Of a DNA stretch of 64,000 nucleotides, positions 41,448 through 51,054 are shown piece by piece (position 1 is the first letter of the stretch; each line of letters opens with the position of its first letter). Made by a program: the position numbers and the translations under genes. Origin of the DNA: Antarcticibacterium flavum (GTDB lineage Bacteria; Bacteroidota; Bacteroidia; Flavobacteriales; Flavobacteriaceae). The stretch covers positions 3,658,001 through 3,722,000 of the forward strand of contig NZ_CP040812.1 in NCBI RefSeq assembly GCF_006159205.1, in the 5' to 3' direction. The notes beneath the pieces are model-generated. The model was not told where the DNA came from and searched no databases. It saw only the letters and a program-made list of their open reading frames with translations.

Positions 41448-41581
41448 GAGGAATTATGGGGTAATTGCTAGTAAGGGTTACAATTGAGCAAATGTAATTT
41501 TCGGTTGTCTGCTAAGGTGTTAAGCCGGCGTTAAAAGGATTATTTAAACTGTTAATCTTTCAGTGTTTGTGCAATTATAGC

Positions 41582-41589
41582 TACTTTTG
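41582..41589 (+). promoter_or_regulatory. -7 promoter box for the ABC-F gene
   Basis: TACTTTTG followed by C, a TAnnTTTG match 32 bp upstream of the ATG. Confidence 0.5.
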
Positions 41590-41618
41590 CAAAAATTTAC
41601 CAGAAGAAAAGAAAATAA

Positions 41619-43253
<1,635 letters not shown>

Positions 43254-43271
43254 TATTAAGACAGATAAATA

Positions 43272-43303
43272 AAAAAAGGAAGGGCATTGCTCTTCCTTTT
43301 TGG
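43272..43303 (+). terminator. Intrinsic terminator after the ABC-F gene
   Basis: AAAAAGGAAG (43273-43282) pairs with CTTCCTTTTT (43292-43301) around a 9-nt loop. Confidence 0.85.
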
Positions 43304-43326
43304 TTTTATAGTCCCGGGTTTGTTGT

Positions 43327-43389
43327 TTTCCGTTTACTGTTTTCCGTTTTCTGATTTCTGTTTTCCGTTCAGTGTTAAAAGTTTTCCGT
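43327..43389. repeat. Heptanucleotide array (TTTCCGT-type units)
   Basis: Nine 7-nt units in register, mainly TTTCCGT with TTACTGT, TTTCTGA, TTTCTGT and degenerate units. They resemble the TTTCTGT/TTACCGT array at 11856-11960. Confidence 0.8.
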
Positions 43390-43410
43390 TGCAATCAGTT
43401 ACGCGTCCAG

Positions 43411-43675
43411 ATTTTCCACTCTCCACTCTTTTCAACCTGAAACCTAAAACCTACAACCTACAACCTTTCCCACGTCCAGACTCTCCACTTTCCACTCTCC
43501 ACTCTCCACTCTCCACTCTTTTCAACCTACAACCTACAACCTACAACCTACAACCTACAACCTACAACTTACAACTTACAACCTACAACCTACAACTTAC
43601 AACCTACAACCTACAACTTTTTTCAAACCGACAACCGCCAACCGACAACCGCCAACCGCTTCCCTACACCCTCTG
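43411..43675. repeat. Compound heptanucleotide array (CTCCACT, CAACCTA, AACCGCC units)
   Basis: Three blocks share a 7-nt period: TCTCCAC units (43415-43430 and again 43481-43519), about a dozen CAACCTA/CAACTTA units (to about 43617), and alternating AACCGAC/AACCGCC units (43626-43660). The TCTCCAC-then-CAACCTA order occurs twice, each preceded by CGTCCAGA, so a larger segment was also duplicated. The array runs into the stop codon of the minus-strand gene at 43664. Confidence 0.9.
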
Positions 43676-43933
43676 CACCCCCTTATAATACTTCCAAAGA
43701 TCATAAATCCCGAAGATCACAAAGGCAACAGCCAGGATGTAACTAAAGGTCTCACTTTCCGGGGAGGCGGAAAGGTAATAGAGGCGATAACTACCATATC
43801 CCAGGAAGATGATCCCCAATATCAGGTTCCAGATGTTGTTGCGCCCTGCAGGTCTTCTCTCTTCCCGCGGGGAGGTGGTTCGGTTACTTCTTTCATCCGG
43901 CCGGTTTTCCGGAGTGTTCTCCTTATGCTCCAT
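43664..43933 (-). CDS. Small two-span membrane protein
   Basis: Start chosen at MEHKENTPENRPDE (ATG complementary to 43931-43933), which overlaps the stop of the upstream DUF2007 gene by 11 bp and implies coupling. The 89-residue protein has a charged, disordered N-terminal 35 residues and two hydrophobic spans (NLILGIIFLGYGSYRLYYL and FSYILAVAFVIFGIYDLW). Function unknown. Its 3' end touches a 7-nt repeat array. Confidence 0.65.
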   Translation of the reverse strand: MEHKENTPENRPDERSNRTTSPREERRPAGRNNIWNLILGIIFLGYGSYRLYYLSASPESETFSYILAVAFVIFGIYDLWKYYKGVQRV

Positions 43934-44189
43934 CTTCAAAATCTTCTGCCTCCTGGTAATCATCAGGAAAGGTGGATTGAGCGATTTTCAAGGCCTCGTC
44001 ATAATGGGAGTTGATAACAAAAAGCAATACCTGTCCTCTCATGCCGCCGCCAAAACCGGCTCTGAGGCCGGAATCAAAATCATTCCTTACACGGGAGGAG
44101 ATCCCCGCTTTGTCAAAGATCTCCTGGAGATATTGGACATTGGGTTCAGATCCTGTATATACGCGTTTATAATTTTCTTCTGTACTCAT
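43923..44189 (-). CDS. DUF2007 family protein (putative signal-transducing)
   Basis: Start chosen at MSTEENYKRVYTGSEP; a longer frame adds 12 residues without family similarity. The 88-residue protein has the DUF2007 layout: YTGSEPNVQYLQEIFDKAGI, then a basic middle, and VLLFVINSHYDEALKIAQS. These proteins have a ferredoxin-like fold and unknown role; the 'signal transducing' label is historical. It precedes and overlaps the small membrane-protein gene. Confidence 0.8.
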   Translation of the reverse strand: MSTEENYKRVYTGSEPNVQYLQEIFDKAGISSRVRNDFDSGLRAGFGGGMRGQVLLFVINSHYDEALKIAQSTFPDDYQEAEDFEDGA

Positions 44190-44263
44190 AGTTAGTATAG
44201 TTGTTAAACTAAGGTACATATTCACAATGATAAGGAGCAGGCTTTTAAAAAGAGTTTAACGTT

Positions 44264-44992
44264 CTAGGCGTTATAGTATTTGCTTTGCCAAATGGCTGAA
44301 CTAAAATTCTTTCCGAATTTGAAGCCATAGAAGATCGCCAGGGCGGTAACCCATTTGAACATAAAAAAGAAAATGATAAAAAATTCAGTTGTGGTTTGCT
44401 GTGGGCTGAACATTCCCTGTGGCACCAGGAAGGTTAAGAATAAACTTAAGAGCAGCAGGAAGAACATAAAATTCTCCAGTTGCCTGAAGGGCCACATAAG
44501 AAGTTTCCTGAAGGGATGCAGGTCCTTGCCCCAGGAGTGTATCAAATAATAGTAATCATTACCAATAGGAGCAAAGAGCAAAGGATCATCGGCATTCTCC
44601 AATTTAAAAAGAGTTGCCGGAGCCATGATGCGAAAACCCCTTAAGGTGGTGTGATGTTGCTTTTCCAGTTCCTTGATCCTGCTTATGGCCTCATAGGGCA
44701 TCTTGGCTTTAAAATAGGCCGAATTAAGGAAGCGCAGCCGGTATTCAATGCAGGTCTTTTCAATATCACTAAGATGGAAGATCCTGTGGCTCTCCAGCTT
44801 ATCAAGATCGAAATCATTGGAATCATTCCCGTCACCATCCTGAAGCCTGTTGGTAATTTCCATATCCAGCCCGGCTTGTTTTTCAAAGATCTCCCTTACC
44901 TGTGCAAGTAAAACTTCCTCAGGGATTCTCTTCCTGCGTGCTTCCAGGATCTTATCGGGTATATGGGTGGGCCGCAATTTCATCATCATCAA
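44264..44992 (-). CDS. Hypothetical membrane protein (242 aa)
   Basis: The protein starts with a soluble helical region of about 150 residues (IPDKILEARRKRIPEEVLL, LRFLNSAYFKAKMPYEAISRI) and ends in hydrophobic spans at about 177-195 (MFFLLLLSLFLTFLVPQG) and 204-225 (FFIIFFFMFKWVTALAIFYGF). The start is ambiguous among four consecutive ATG codons. I do not recognise the family. It is upstream of DUF2007 in the same direction with a 74-bp gap, so co-transcription is possible. Confidence 0.65.
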   Translation of the reverse strand: MMMMKLRPTHIPDKILEARRKRIPEEVLLAQVREIFEKQAGLDMEITNRLQDGDGNDSNDFDLDKLESHRIFHLSDIEKTCIEYRLRFLNSAYFKAKMPYEAISRIKELEKQHHTTLRGFRIMAPATLFKLENADDPLLFAPIGNDYYYLIHSWGKDLHPFRKLLMWPFRQLENFMFFLLLLSLFLTFLVPQGMFSPQQTTTEFFIIFFFMFKWVTALAIFYGFKFGKNFSSAIWQSKYYNA

Positions 44993-45172
44993 ACTTGGAA
45001 AACTACTAATTTAAAGAATTGATACTGAAGAAACAAAGGGTCAATTCCAATAGTAGCTGTAATTTAAATTTTGAGTTTTGAAACAGCTGTTAAAGTAGTG
45101 CCAATTCTCTATTAATTAAGAAGCGTCCAAACGATGTCTCTTTTACTTTGAACTAACAAAAAAAAATAAGCT

Positions 45173-45709
45173 ATGAAAATTTTTAAACTATTTACAATCG
45201 TAATGATGGCCGCTGCGCTTTCTACGAGTGGCAATCTTTACGCACAGAGCATGAAGGCCAACAAGAATATTGTTGAGACAGCTTCAGGCTCTGCAGACCA
45301 CACCACGCTGGTAGCAGCAGTAAAAGCTGCAGATCTTGCCGGGACCTTGCAAAGCGAAGGGCCTTTTACAGTATTTGCACCTACCAATGCGGCTTTTGAA
45401 AAATTGCCTGCAGGAACGGTCGAAACCCTTTTGAAGCCGGAGAATAAGAAAATGCTACAGGATATTTTGACCTATCACGTTGTTGCCGGTGACCTAAAGG
45501 CCGGGGATGTGGTGGCAGCCATTAAAAAAGGTAACGGAACGGCTACACTGGAAACAGTGAATGGAGGTTCTATTACTGCTATGATGGATGGAAACAATGT
45601 TAAGATCAAGGACGCCGCAGGAAATGTTGCAACAGTAACAGCTGCAGACCTAAACCAGTCTAACGGAGTGATCCATGTACTGGATACAGTTTTATTGCCA
45701 GGTAATTAA
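45173..45709 (+). CDS. Secreted fasciclin (FAS1) domain protein
   Basis: A 178-residue protein with a signal peptide (MKIFKLFTIVMMAAALSTSG, cleavage near YAQS) and one FAS1 domain: DHTTLVAAVKAADLAGTL, the H1 motif GPFTVFAPTNAAFEKLP (about 63-79) and the H2 motif NGVIHVLDTVLLP at the end. FAS1 domains mediate adhesion or surface binding. The protein is probably periplasmic or extracellular. It is a single gene with its own terminator. Confidence 0.93.
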   Translation: MKIFKLFTIVMMAAALSTSGNLYAQSMKANKNIVETASGSADHTTLVAAVKAADLAGTLQSEGPFTVFAPTNAAFEKLPAGTVETLLKPENKKMLQDILTYHVVAGDLKAGDVVAAIKKGNGTATLETVNGGSITAMMDGNNVKIKDAAGNVATVTAADLNQSNGVIHVLDTVLLPGN

Positions 45710-45734
45710 TTATTGTTTAGGTTTTTTACTGAAG

Positions 45735-45776
45735 AAAAAAGGCACTTTCTTAATTGAAAATGCCTTTTTTTGATTT
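45735..45776. terminator. Bidirectional intrinsic terminator between fasciclin gene and pheT
   Basis: AAAAAAGGCA (45735-45744) pairs with TGCCTTTTTT (45761-45770), with an inner TTTC/GAAA pairing. It lies between convergent genes. Confidence 0.85.
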
Positions 45777-45794
45777 TATATGGGAAGGGAAGGT

Positions 45795-48224
45795 TTACCT
45801 TAGTTCAGCCTGTAGTTCCTTTTCAAAACGTTGCTGCAACTTCTTCATCACCTTATCTACCTGATTATCGGTTAAGGTCTTGTGCTCATCCTGGAACATA
45901 AAGCTAACTGCGTAGCTCTTTTTGCCTTCCGGAAGATTTTTCCCCTCGTATACATCAAAGAGGTCTACTTCTTTAAGCAATTTCTTTTCGGTTTGCAGGG
46001 CTATTTCTTCTATTTGATGGTATTTAATATCATTATCCAAAAGCAGGGCAAAATCCCTTCTTACAACCGGGAATTTTGGAATGGCAGTGAATTTGATCTT
46101 CTGTGCTTTTGCGGTTTCCAGCACCAGGTCCCAGTTAAGATCGGCGTACAACACTTCCTGTCCTATGTCAAAATGTTTCAGCACGGCTTTCTTCACCACC
46201 CCAAACTCTGCCAGTTTCTTTTTTCCGAAATTAATGCTAAGCCCTTCTGAAAATATATCAGATTTCACTTCTCCAAACCCGGGTTTCGTTATTCCCAGTC
46301 TTTCGAATAGCTGCTGAAGGATTGCCTTAAGGAAGAAAAAGTTTCCGGTAGAAGCGGGGGAATTCCAGCTTTCACGGTGGCGGCCCCCCGAAACAAAGAT
46401 GCTTAAATGCTTACTTTCTTCCCTGCTGCCCGGGAAGTTATGATAGGTTTTTCCAAATTCGAAAAATTTCAGATTTTCCTGCTTCCTGTTAAGGTTATAG
46501 CTCACCGCCTCCAGGCCTGAAAAAAGTAAGGATTGCCTCATTACTGAAAGGTCCTGGCTCAATGGGTTAAGAATATCCACATTATACTCCTCCTTTACCT
46601 GCTCGCTTAATTTAGTATAAGCGGGGGAAGTAAGGGAATTTGCCATGGTTTCATAAAACCCCTGTCCAACCAGCTGGTTGGAAATGATATTCTGCAGCTT
46701 ATAATCTTCAAATTTGGTAGAGTTGGAAACCGAAGCATTGAACTTGGTGCCAAATTCTATATTATTATAGCCATACACCCTAAGGATCTCCTCGATCACA
46801 TCGGCCTCGCGCTGTACATCTACGCGGTAGGAGGGAATGGTAAGTCCCATTCCGGTTTCGGTAACATTATTCACTCTAATTTCCAGGGAAGCCAGAATAG
46901 ACTTTATAGTCTCCTCGGCCAGGTTCTGCCCTATTAGCTTATTCACTTTTTCAAAAGTTAGGAACACCTGGAAGTCCTCGATCTTCCTGAAGTACAGGTC
47001 ATCAATATCACTGGTGATCTCTCCCCCGGCCATTTCCTTAATAAGAAGGGCAGCCCTCTTTATTGCATATTCAGTTATATTAGGGTCTACCCCTCGCTCA
47101 AACCTAAAAGAAGCATCTGTACTCAAACCATGTCTTTTAGCGCTCTTACGAACGCTTACAGGATTAAAGTAGGCGCTTTCAAGGAAGATCCTGGTGGTAT
47201 TCTCAGTCACCCCGCTACCAAGTCCTCCAAATATCCCTGCAAGGGCAAGAGGTTTCTCTGTATCACAAATCATAAGGTCCTCCTCGTGCAGTTCCCTTTC
47301 CACTTCATCCAGCGTGGTGAATTTTGTACCTGCGGGAAGGGTCTTCACGTGTATCTCGTTACCGGCGATCTTATCGGCATCAAAGAAATGAAGCGGCTGC
47401 CCCAGCTCGTGCATGACGTAATTGGAAATATCTACAATATTGTTCTTGGGATTGATCCCAATTGCTTTCAATCTATTCTGAAGCCACTTAGGAGACTCTT
47501 TTACAGTGATACCCGAAATTGTGAGTCCGCAGTATCTTGGCGCCAGGGATGAATCATCCACGTGCACCGGGATCCTGAAGCTCCTGCTGTCAACATGAAA
47601 ACTGCTTACAGAAGGGGTTATTAGTTCCAGGCTGAGGTCCTGCTGCTGGTATCCTGCTTTCAGGTCGCGGGCAACTCCCCAGTGGCTCATAGCATCGGCA
47701 CGGTTTGGGGTAAGGCCAATTTCAAATACGTGATCATTCTCGATCTCAAAGATCCCGGCTACCGGCATCCCGGGTTGCAGGTCATCCTGCAGCACCATAA
47801 TGCCGTCGTGGCTGGTTCCCAGTCCAAGTTCGCTTTCACTGCAAACCATTCCCTCGCTGGCTTCCCCGCGAATTTTCCCTTTTTTGATCTCCCATGGCTC
47901 TCCCTTATCATCATAAAGGGTGGTTCCTATAGTTGCCACCGGCACTTTCTGGCCTTCGGCTATATTTGGTGCCCCACAGACAATTTGAAGTAATTCCCCG
48001 TTCCCGGTATCTATTTTACAAAGCTGTAACCTGTCAGCATTTGGATGCGGACCACAAGACAAAACGTGTCCGGTCACTATACCTTCCAGGCCTCCCTTTA
48101 TGCTTTGGAATTTTTGAATACCTTCCACTTCCAGGCCAAGATCTGTAAGTAAATGTCCGGTCTCCTCCGGATTATTAGGAAGTTTTATGAATTGCTTAAG
48201 CCAGTTGTAAGAGATTTTCATCAA
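45795..48224 (-). CDS. pheT: Phenylalanyl-tRNA synthetase beta subunit
   Basis: An 809-residue subunit of the alpha2-beta2 PheRS. The N-terminal EMAP-like tRNA-binding domain shows IVTGHVLSCGPHPNADRLQLC (split about 48-68), the B3/B4 editing domain follows, B5 lies around 400-480, and the C-terminal FDX-ACB anticodon-binding domain contains FPVVRRDFALLLDND and ends SVSFMFQDEHKTLTD-like (as SFMFQDEHKTLTDNQVD). Length is normal. pheS is not adjacent, as is common in flavobacteria. A TATCTTTG -7 box lies 18 bp upstream. Confidence 0.97.
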   Translation of the reverse strand: MMKISYNWLKQFIKLPNNPEETGHLLTDLGLEVEGIQKFQSIKGGLEGIVTGHVLSCGPHPNADRLQLCKIDTGNGELLQIVCGAPNIAEGQKVPVATIGTTLYDDKGEPWEIKKGKIRGEASEGMVCSESELGLGTSHDGIMVLQDDLQPGMPVAGIFEIENDHVFEIGLTPNRADAMSHWGVARDLKAGYQQQDLSLELITPSVSSFHVDSRSFRIPVHVDDSSLAPRYCGLTISGITVKESPKWLQNRLKAIGINPKNNIVDISNYVMHELGQPLHFFDADKIAGNEIHVKTLPAGTKFTTLDEVERELHEEDLMICDTEKPLALAGIFGGLGSGVTENTTRIFLESAYFNPVSVRKSAKRHGLSTDASFRFERGVDPNITEYAIKRAALLIKEMAGGEITSDIDDLYFRKIEDFQVFLTFEKVNKLIGQNLAEETIKSILASLEIRVNNVTETGMGLTIPSYRVDVQREADVIEEILRVYGYNNIEFGTKFNASVSNSTKFEDYKLQNIISNQLVGQGFYETMANSLTSPAYTKLSEQVKEEYNVDILNPLSQDLSVMRQSLLFSGLEAVSYNLNRKQENLKFFEFGKTYHNFPGSREESKHLSIFVSGGRHRESWNSPASTGNFFFLKAILQQLFERLGITKPGFGEVKSDIFSEGLSINFGKKKLAEFGVVKKAVLKHFDIGQEVLYADLNWDLVLETAKAQKIKFTAIPKFPVVRRDFALLLDNDIKYHQIEEIALQTEKKLLKEVDLFDVYEGKNLPEGKKSYAVSFMFQDEHKTLTDNQVDKVMKKLQQRFEKELQAELR

Positions 48225-48241
48225 ATGAATTTTTCAGGGAG

Positions 48242-48249
48242 CAAAGATA
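48242..48249 (-). promoter_or_regulatory. -7 promoter box for pheT
   Basis: The minus strand reads TATCTTTG, a TAnnTTTG match 18 bp upstream of the pheT ATG. No clear -33 TTG. Confidence 0.5.
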
Positions 48250-48463
48250 GTATTACTAATGGTTTTGGCATAATTGAAAATTGAATTTAGGGCGGATGTT
48301 GGTGTGTTTGTGAATGGAGAGATGGAAGGGGGAGGGGTAGTTGGTTTGTTGCGGATTGATTACGCGGATTTATGCGGGTTGCGCGGAAATGTTCGAGAAT
48401 CAAAGATGCCTCTCCTGAGCTCCTCTCATTGGTTTTTAGCTAAAGATCATTTGGAGCAGGAGA

Positions 48464-48488
48464 ATAAAAAAAGGGCCCGAGGGCCCTT
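48464..48488 (-). terminator. Terminator of the GYWRNHG lipoprotein gene
   Basis: AAGGGCCC (48471-48478) and GGGCCCTT (48481-48488) form a tight stem; on the minus strand it is followed by a run of T. Confidence 0.75.
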
Positions 48489-48516
48489 CTAAATAATTTG
48501 ACTAAAGAGTTTTTTG

Positions 48517-49278
48517 TTATTCCTCTTCGTATTCCTCATCATCCTCACAGGCATTTTCCTTATTGAATGACTCTAATAGATCTTTAATAGCATTAATCTG
48601 ATTGTTATCACTAATGTTTTCTGAAATTGCATTTTCAGCATCTTCAATAGTAGAAAGTATACTTGTTCCATCCACTCCGTTTGCAATATTTAAAAGAACG
48701 GCAATTAGATGCTTTTTCATTAAAGCAAGCCGTCCAACATTTCCGCTTGCTTTTAATATTTCTTCTAGCTCTACTTGGGAATATGATGTGCCAGCTATTT
48801 CTAAGGAGCCTACTGGATACATATTTTCTTGTCCACCAGGACTATTAGGGCCGTGGTTTCTCCAGTACCCCATCCCATATGTACAAGTTTGTTGGCAATT
48901 TTCAACCTCAATCCATATCTCGGTAAATCCGCCACCCCCTATCTTATATTTCAGCAGATATGATCCGGGCTCATTCCACGTTCTAGTAAAGGATTCATTT
49001 TCACTTGCGGACTGGCCAGCCTGAAATATTTGTACCCACTCCTCTGTAGCAGGATAATACTCTTGAACTTGTAAATTGGTTTTAATGGCAGCTGTGATGC
49101 TAAACGTGGCCTCTTCTCCAGCACAAATTAGTTCTGGAACATTAAAAGATTCTACAACATTAGATTTAACACCGGCCCTCATATCAGCCGTTACTAAATT
49201 GTCTGTGGAATCTAAAGACTCTACACTACATCCTGTCATTCCTATTGCAAGGAAGGTTAAATAAATAAGTTTTTTCAT
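48517..49278 (-). CDS. Lipoprotein with GYWRNHG domain
   Basis: A 253-residue lipoprotein (SPII signal MKKLIYLTFLAIGMTGC). Residues about 45-128 look like an Ig/PKD-type beta domain (ELICAGEEATFSI ... FTEIWIEVENC). Residues about 135-235 start with YGMGYWRNHGPNS and continue with YSQVELEEILKA and HLIAVLLNIANGVDG, a domain seen in secreted proteins of several phyla (G-Y-W-K-N-H) whose function I do not know. The end is highly acidic (ACEDDEEYEEE). It shares leader sequence and an upstream element with the neighbouring interrupted gene at 49602-50531. Confidence 0.75.
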   Translation of the reverse strand: MKKLIYLTFLAIGMTGCSVESLDSTDNLVTADMRAGVKSNVVESFNVPELICAGEEATFSITAAIKTNLQVQEYYPATEEWVQIFQAGQSASENESFTRTWNEPGSYLLKYKIGGGGFTEIWIEVENCQQTCTYGMGYWRNHGPNSPGGQENMYPVGSLEIAGTSYSQVELEEILKASGNVGRLALMKKHLIAVLLNIANGVDGTSILSTIEDAENAISENISDNNQINAIKDLLESFNKENACEDDEEYEEE

Positions 49279-49352
49279 ATCGATTGGTTTTACATAAATA
49301 GAGTGGAAAATTAATTAATTTTTAAGGTGCTGGTTGTCAAATTCGTAAATAC

Positions 49353-49363
49353 TCGTTAAGAAT
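49353..49363 (-). promoter_or_regulatory. Shared upstream element TCGTTAAGAAT, copy 1
   Basis: The plus-strand sequence TCGTTAAGAAT lies 75 bp upstream of the GYWRNHG lipoprotein start. An identical 11-mer lies 74 bp upstream of the neighbouring lipoprotein gene. The rest of 49279-49551 is AT-rich with no other recognised feature. Confidence 0.4.
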
Positions 49364-49551
49364 TTAGAATTAATCGACCAAATACTTAAAATAGGTGTTT
49401 TTACCCATTGCATTGATTTTCAGCAATTCCAAAAGCTGTAAGAATTTAATTTTTTCTTAAGAATTTCTGTAGGATAGAGGCATCGATGAAAGGTAAAAAA
49501 AGGGAGGGGTGGAGCTGAGACAAAAATTGAACTTCAGAAATAAAAAATGGT

Positions 49552-49580
49552 CAAAAAAAAAGGGCCGGAGCCCTTTTTAA
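49552..49580 (-). terminator. Terminator of the interrupted lipoprotein gene
   Basis: AAAAAGGGC (49557-49565) pairs with GCCCTTTTT (49570-49578) around CGGA; on the minus strand it is followed by T residues. Confidence 0.75.
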
Positions 49581-49601
49581 TTCTTGAAAAAATCTTAGCT
49601 A

Positions 49602-50531
49602 TTATTCTTCCCAACAAACATCTGCGTGAACAATAATTACTACCTTCCCGTCTTCATTCATATCACCGCTGTTAGTATATTGGCCTGGTCCGGGTCTTTT
49701 TCCGGTTGGAAGTGCATCTCCAACAAAGGTGTGCTGCCCTCTAAGTTCATAGTCACCAAGCATCACAATCTCTGCGTACACGCTGTAGTCAGGATTATAA
49801 TGAATAATTACATTTCCAACGTGAGTGCCTTTTGAGATCTCATTTTGTCCTGCTCCTGCGTAAAGAGGATAGGATTCCTGAGCAGTGTTAACATCGTACT
49901 CCAAATACCAACCCCAGTTTGCGGGTCTTGGATACACAGAGTTTAAAGTACTGTCATCATCGCTGTACATATAAGCCGATTCGCAAATTTCTACAGGCTC
50001 CTCTACAAGAGGTTCACATTCCTGAATGCAGAAAGTAAAATAGCGCCAGGGATGGTTTTCATTTCCTGCAGTCATGTCTCCTGCCCAATGTTCTCCACCA
50101 TTCCCTTTAAAAATAGCCCAGGGTGCAATGTAAAGACAGTTATCATCAAAGTCGGCAAAATCTGAAAGCGGAAATGTGAATTGTGCAAACCAGTCACCTC
50201 CAACTTTAATGACCTCCCCTAATTGCCCCGGTGGCAATTGGCCACCACCATTGGCCGGGAAATCTTCAAAGTTGTCCACGATTTCAACCCTTGCCTAGAT
50301 AAGTCCCTCAGGGTCGTGGCTCATAAAGCGGACGATTAGGTTGTCCCGGTCATTAAACACATACACATTCCCCAGGTCCCCAAAGGGATGAGAGGTGGTC
50401 TCGCCACAGGGATCATCCTCAAATGAGAGGTTTACCTCCATAATACCATCCATAGGCTCAAGGCCTTCATTGTCGACTGTACAGGAAGTTATTCCTGCAA
50501 GAACAAAAGCTAAAAAGATCAATTTTTTCAT
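49602..50531 (-). pseudogene. Lipoprotein gene interrupted by an in-frame TAG
   Basis: The first 78 codons (50531-50295) encode an SPII lipoprotein start (MKKLIFLAFVLAGITSC) and a beta-rich segment ending MSHDPEGLI. A TAG at 50297-50295 then interrupts the frame. In the same frame the coding sequence continues without further stops for 230 codons to 49602, including GDWFAQFTFPLSDFADFD and the end EDGKVVIIVHADVCWEE. Read through, it would be a 309-residue lipoprotein. The downstream part has no signal peptide and only a GTG as possible start, so one damaged gene is the best reading; a sequencing error or readthrough remains possible. No family recognised. Confidence 0.75.
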
Positions 50532-50551
50532 AATGGTTAAATTTTATAATT

Positions 50552-50559
50552 CAAACATA
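50552..50559 (-). promoter_or_regulatory. -7 promoter box for the interrupted lipoprotein gene
   Basis: The minus strand reads TATGTTTG, 20 bp upstream of the ATG. Confidence 0.45.
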
Positions 50560-50604
50560 AATTTATGTCAAAAATTTCCTGTAAACTTTTGATAATGAGG
50601 AAAG

Positions 50605-50615
50605 TCGTTAAGAAT
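50605..50615 (-). promoter_or_regulatory. Shared upstream element TCGTTAAGAAT, copy 2
   Basis: Identical to 49353-49363 and 74 bp from the start codon. It lies 45 bp upstream of the -7 box, a position suited to an activator site. Confidence 0.4.
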
Positions 50616-51054
50616 AAATTAATAAACGTTGAAATGCAGGGAGGAGGTCCTCCTGTTTTGAAAATGTAAGCGACTTTTGTGACAAAACTTACAATTCTAC
50701 TCTTATTTGTAGGAATTTTTATAGCAATTTATCGGTAGGAGGGAAAAAGAATAGGGTGAACGGGAAAAATACGGGAAATCCCCTATATTTTACATTCCGG
50801 TTTAAACCTTAGAAAATGATCTTGCAATACCTGGAATAGAAAAAAGGGCCGTAGCCCTTTTTTAACCCATTCAAAAAATTTATCCTAAAAATACTTCGGT
50901 ACCAAATGAGAAACAAAGTTTACTCCCCAGGTAAACTTTCCTCCTCTTTATTTTAGAAGATCATTGGATTACTCTAAAACTAATTCTTTTAGGAATAACT
51001 TAAGAGGTTGATTATCAGTTATTCGATAAAGTTTTCGATAATTCGTTGAAATAC
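50616..51054. other. Intergenic region downstream of recG, with a terminator at 50838-50864
   Basis: AAAAAAGGGC (50840-50849) pairs with GCCCTTTTTT (50854-50863) around CGTA. It could end the recG transcript, 190 bp downstream of its stop, but its sequence resembles the terminators of the two lipoprotein genes at 48464 and 49552. No coding frame is credible in the region. Confidence 0.5.

Noticed and set aside
43411..43675. Possible CRISPR array because of regular short repeats
   Set aside because: The repeat unit is only 7 nt with no unique spacers and no cas genes nearby.
43287..43688. 133-codon frame across the repeat region on the plus strand
   Set aside because: It consists of translated heptamer repeats (NLQPTTYNLQ pattern every seven residues) and has no start context or neighbours supporting translation.
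49602..50279. Separate 225-residue gene starting at GTG 50279
   Set aside because: It is in the same frame as the upstream signal-bearing 78 codons, separated only by a TAG and five codons, and lacks its own export signal; one interrupted gene is the simpler reading.
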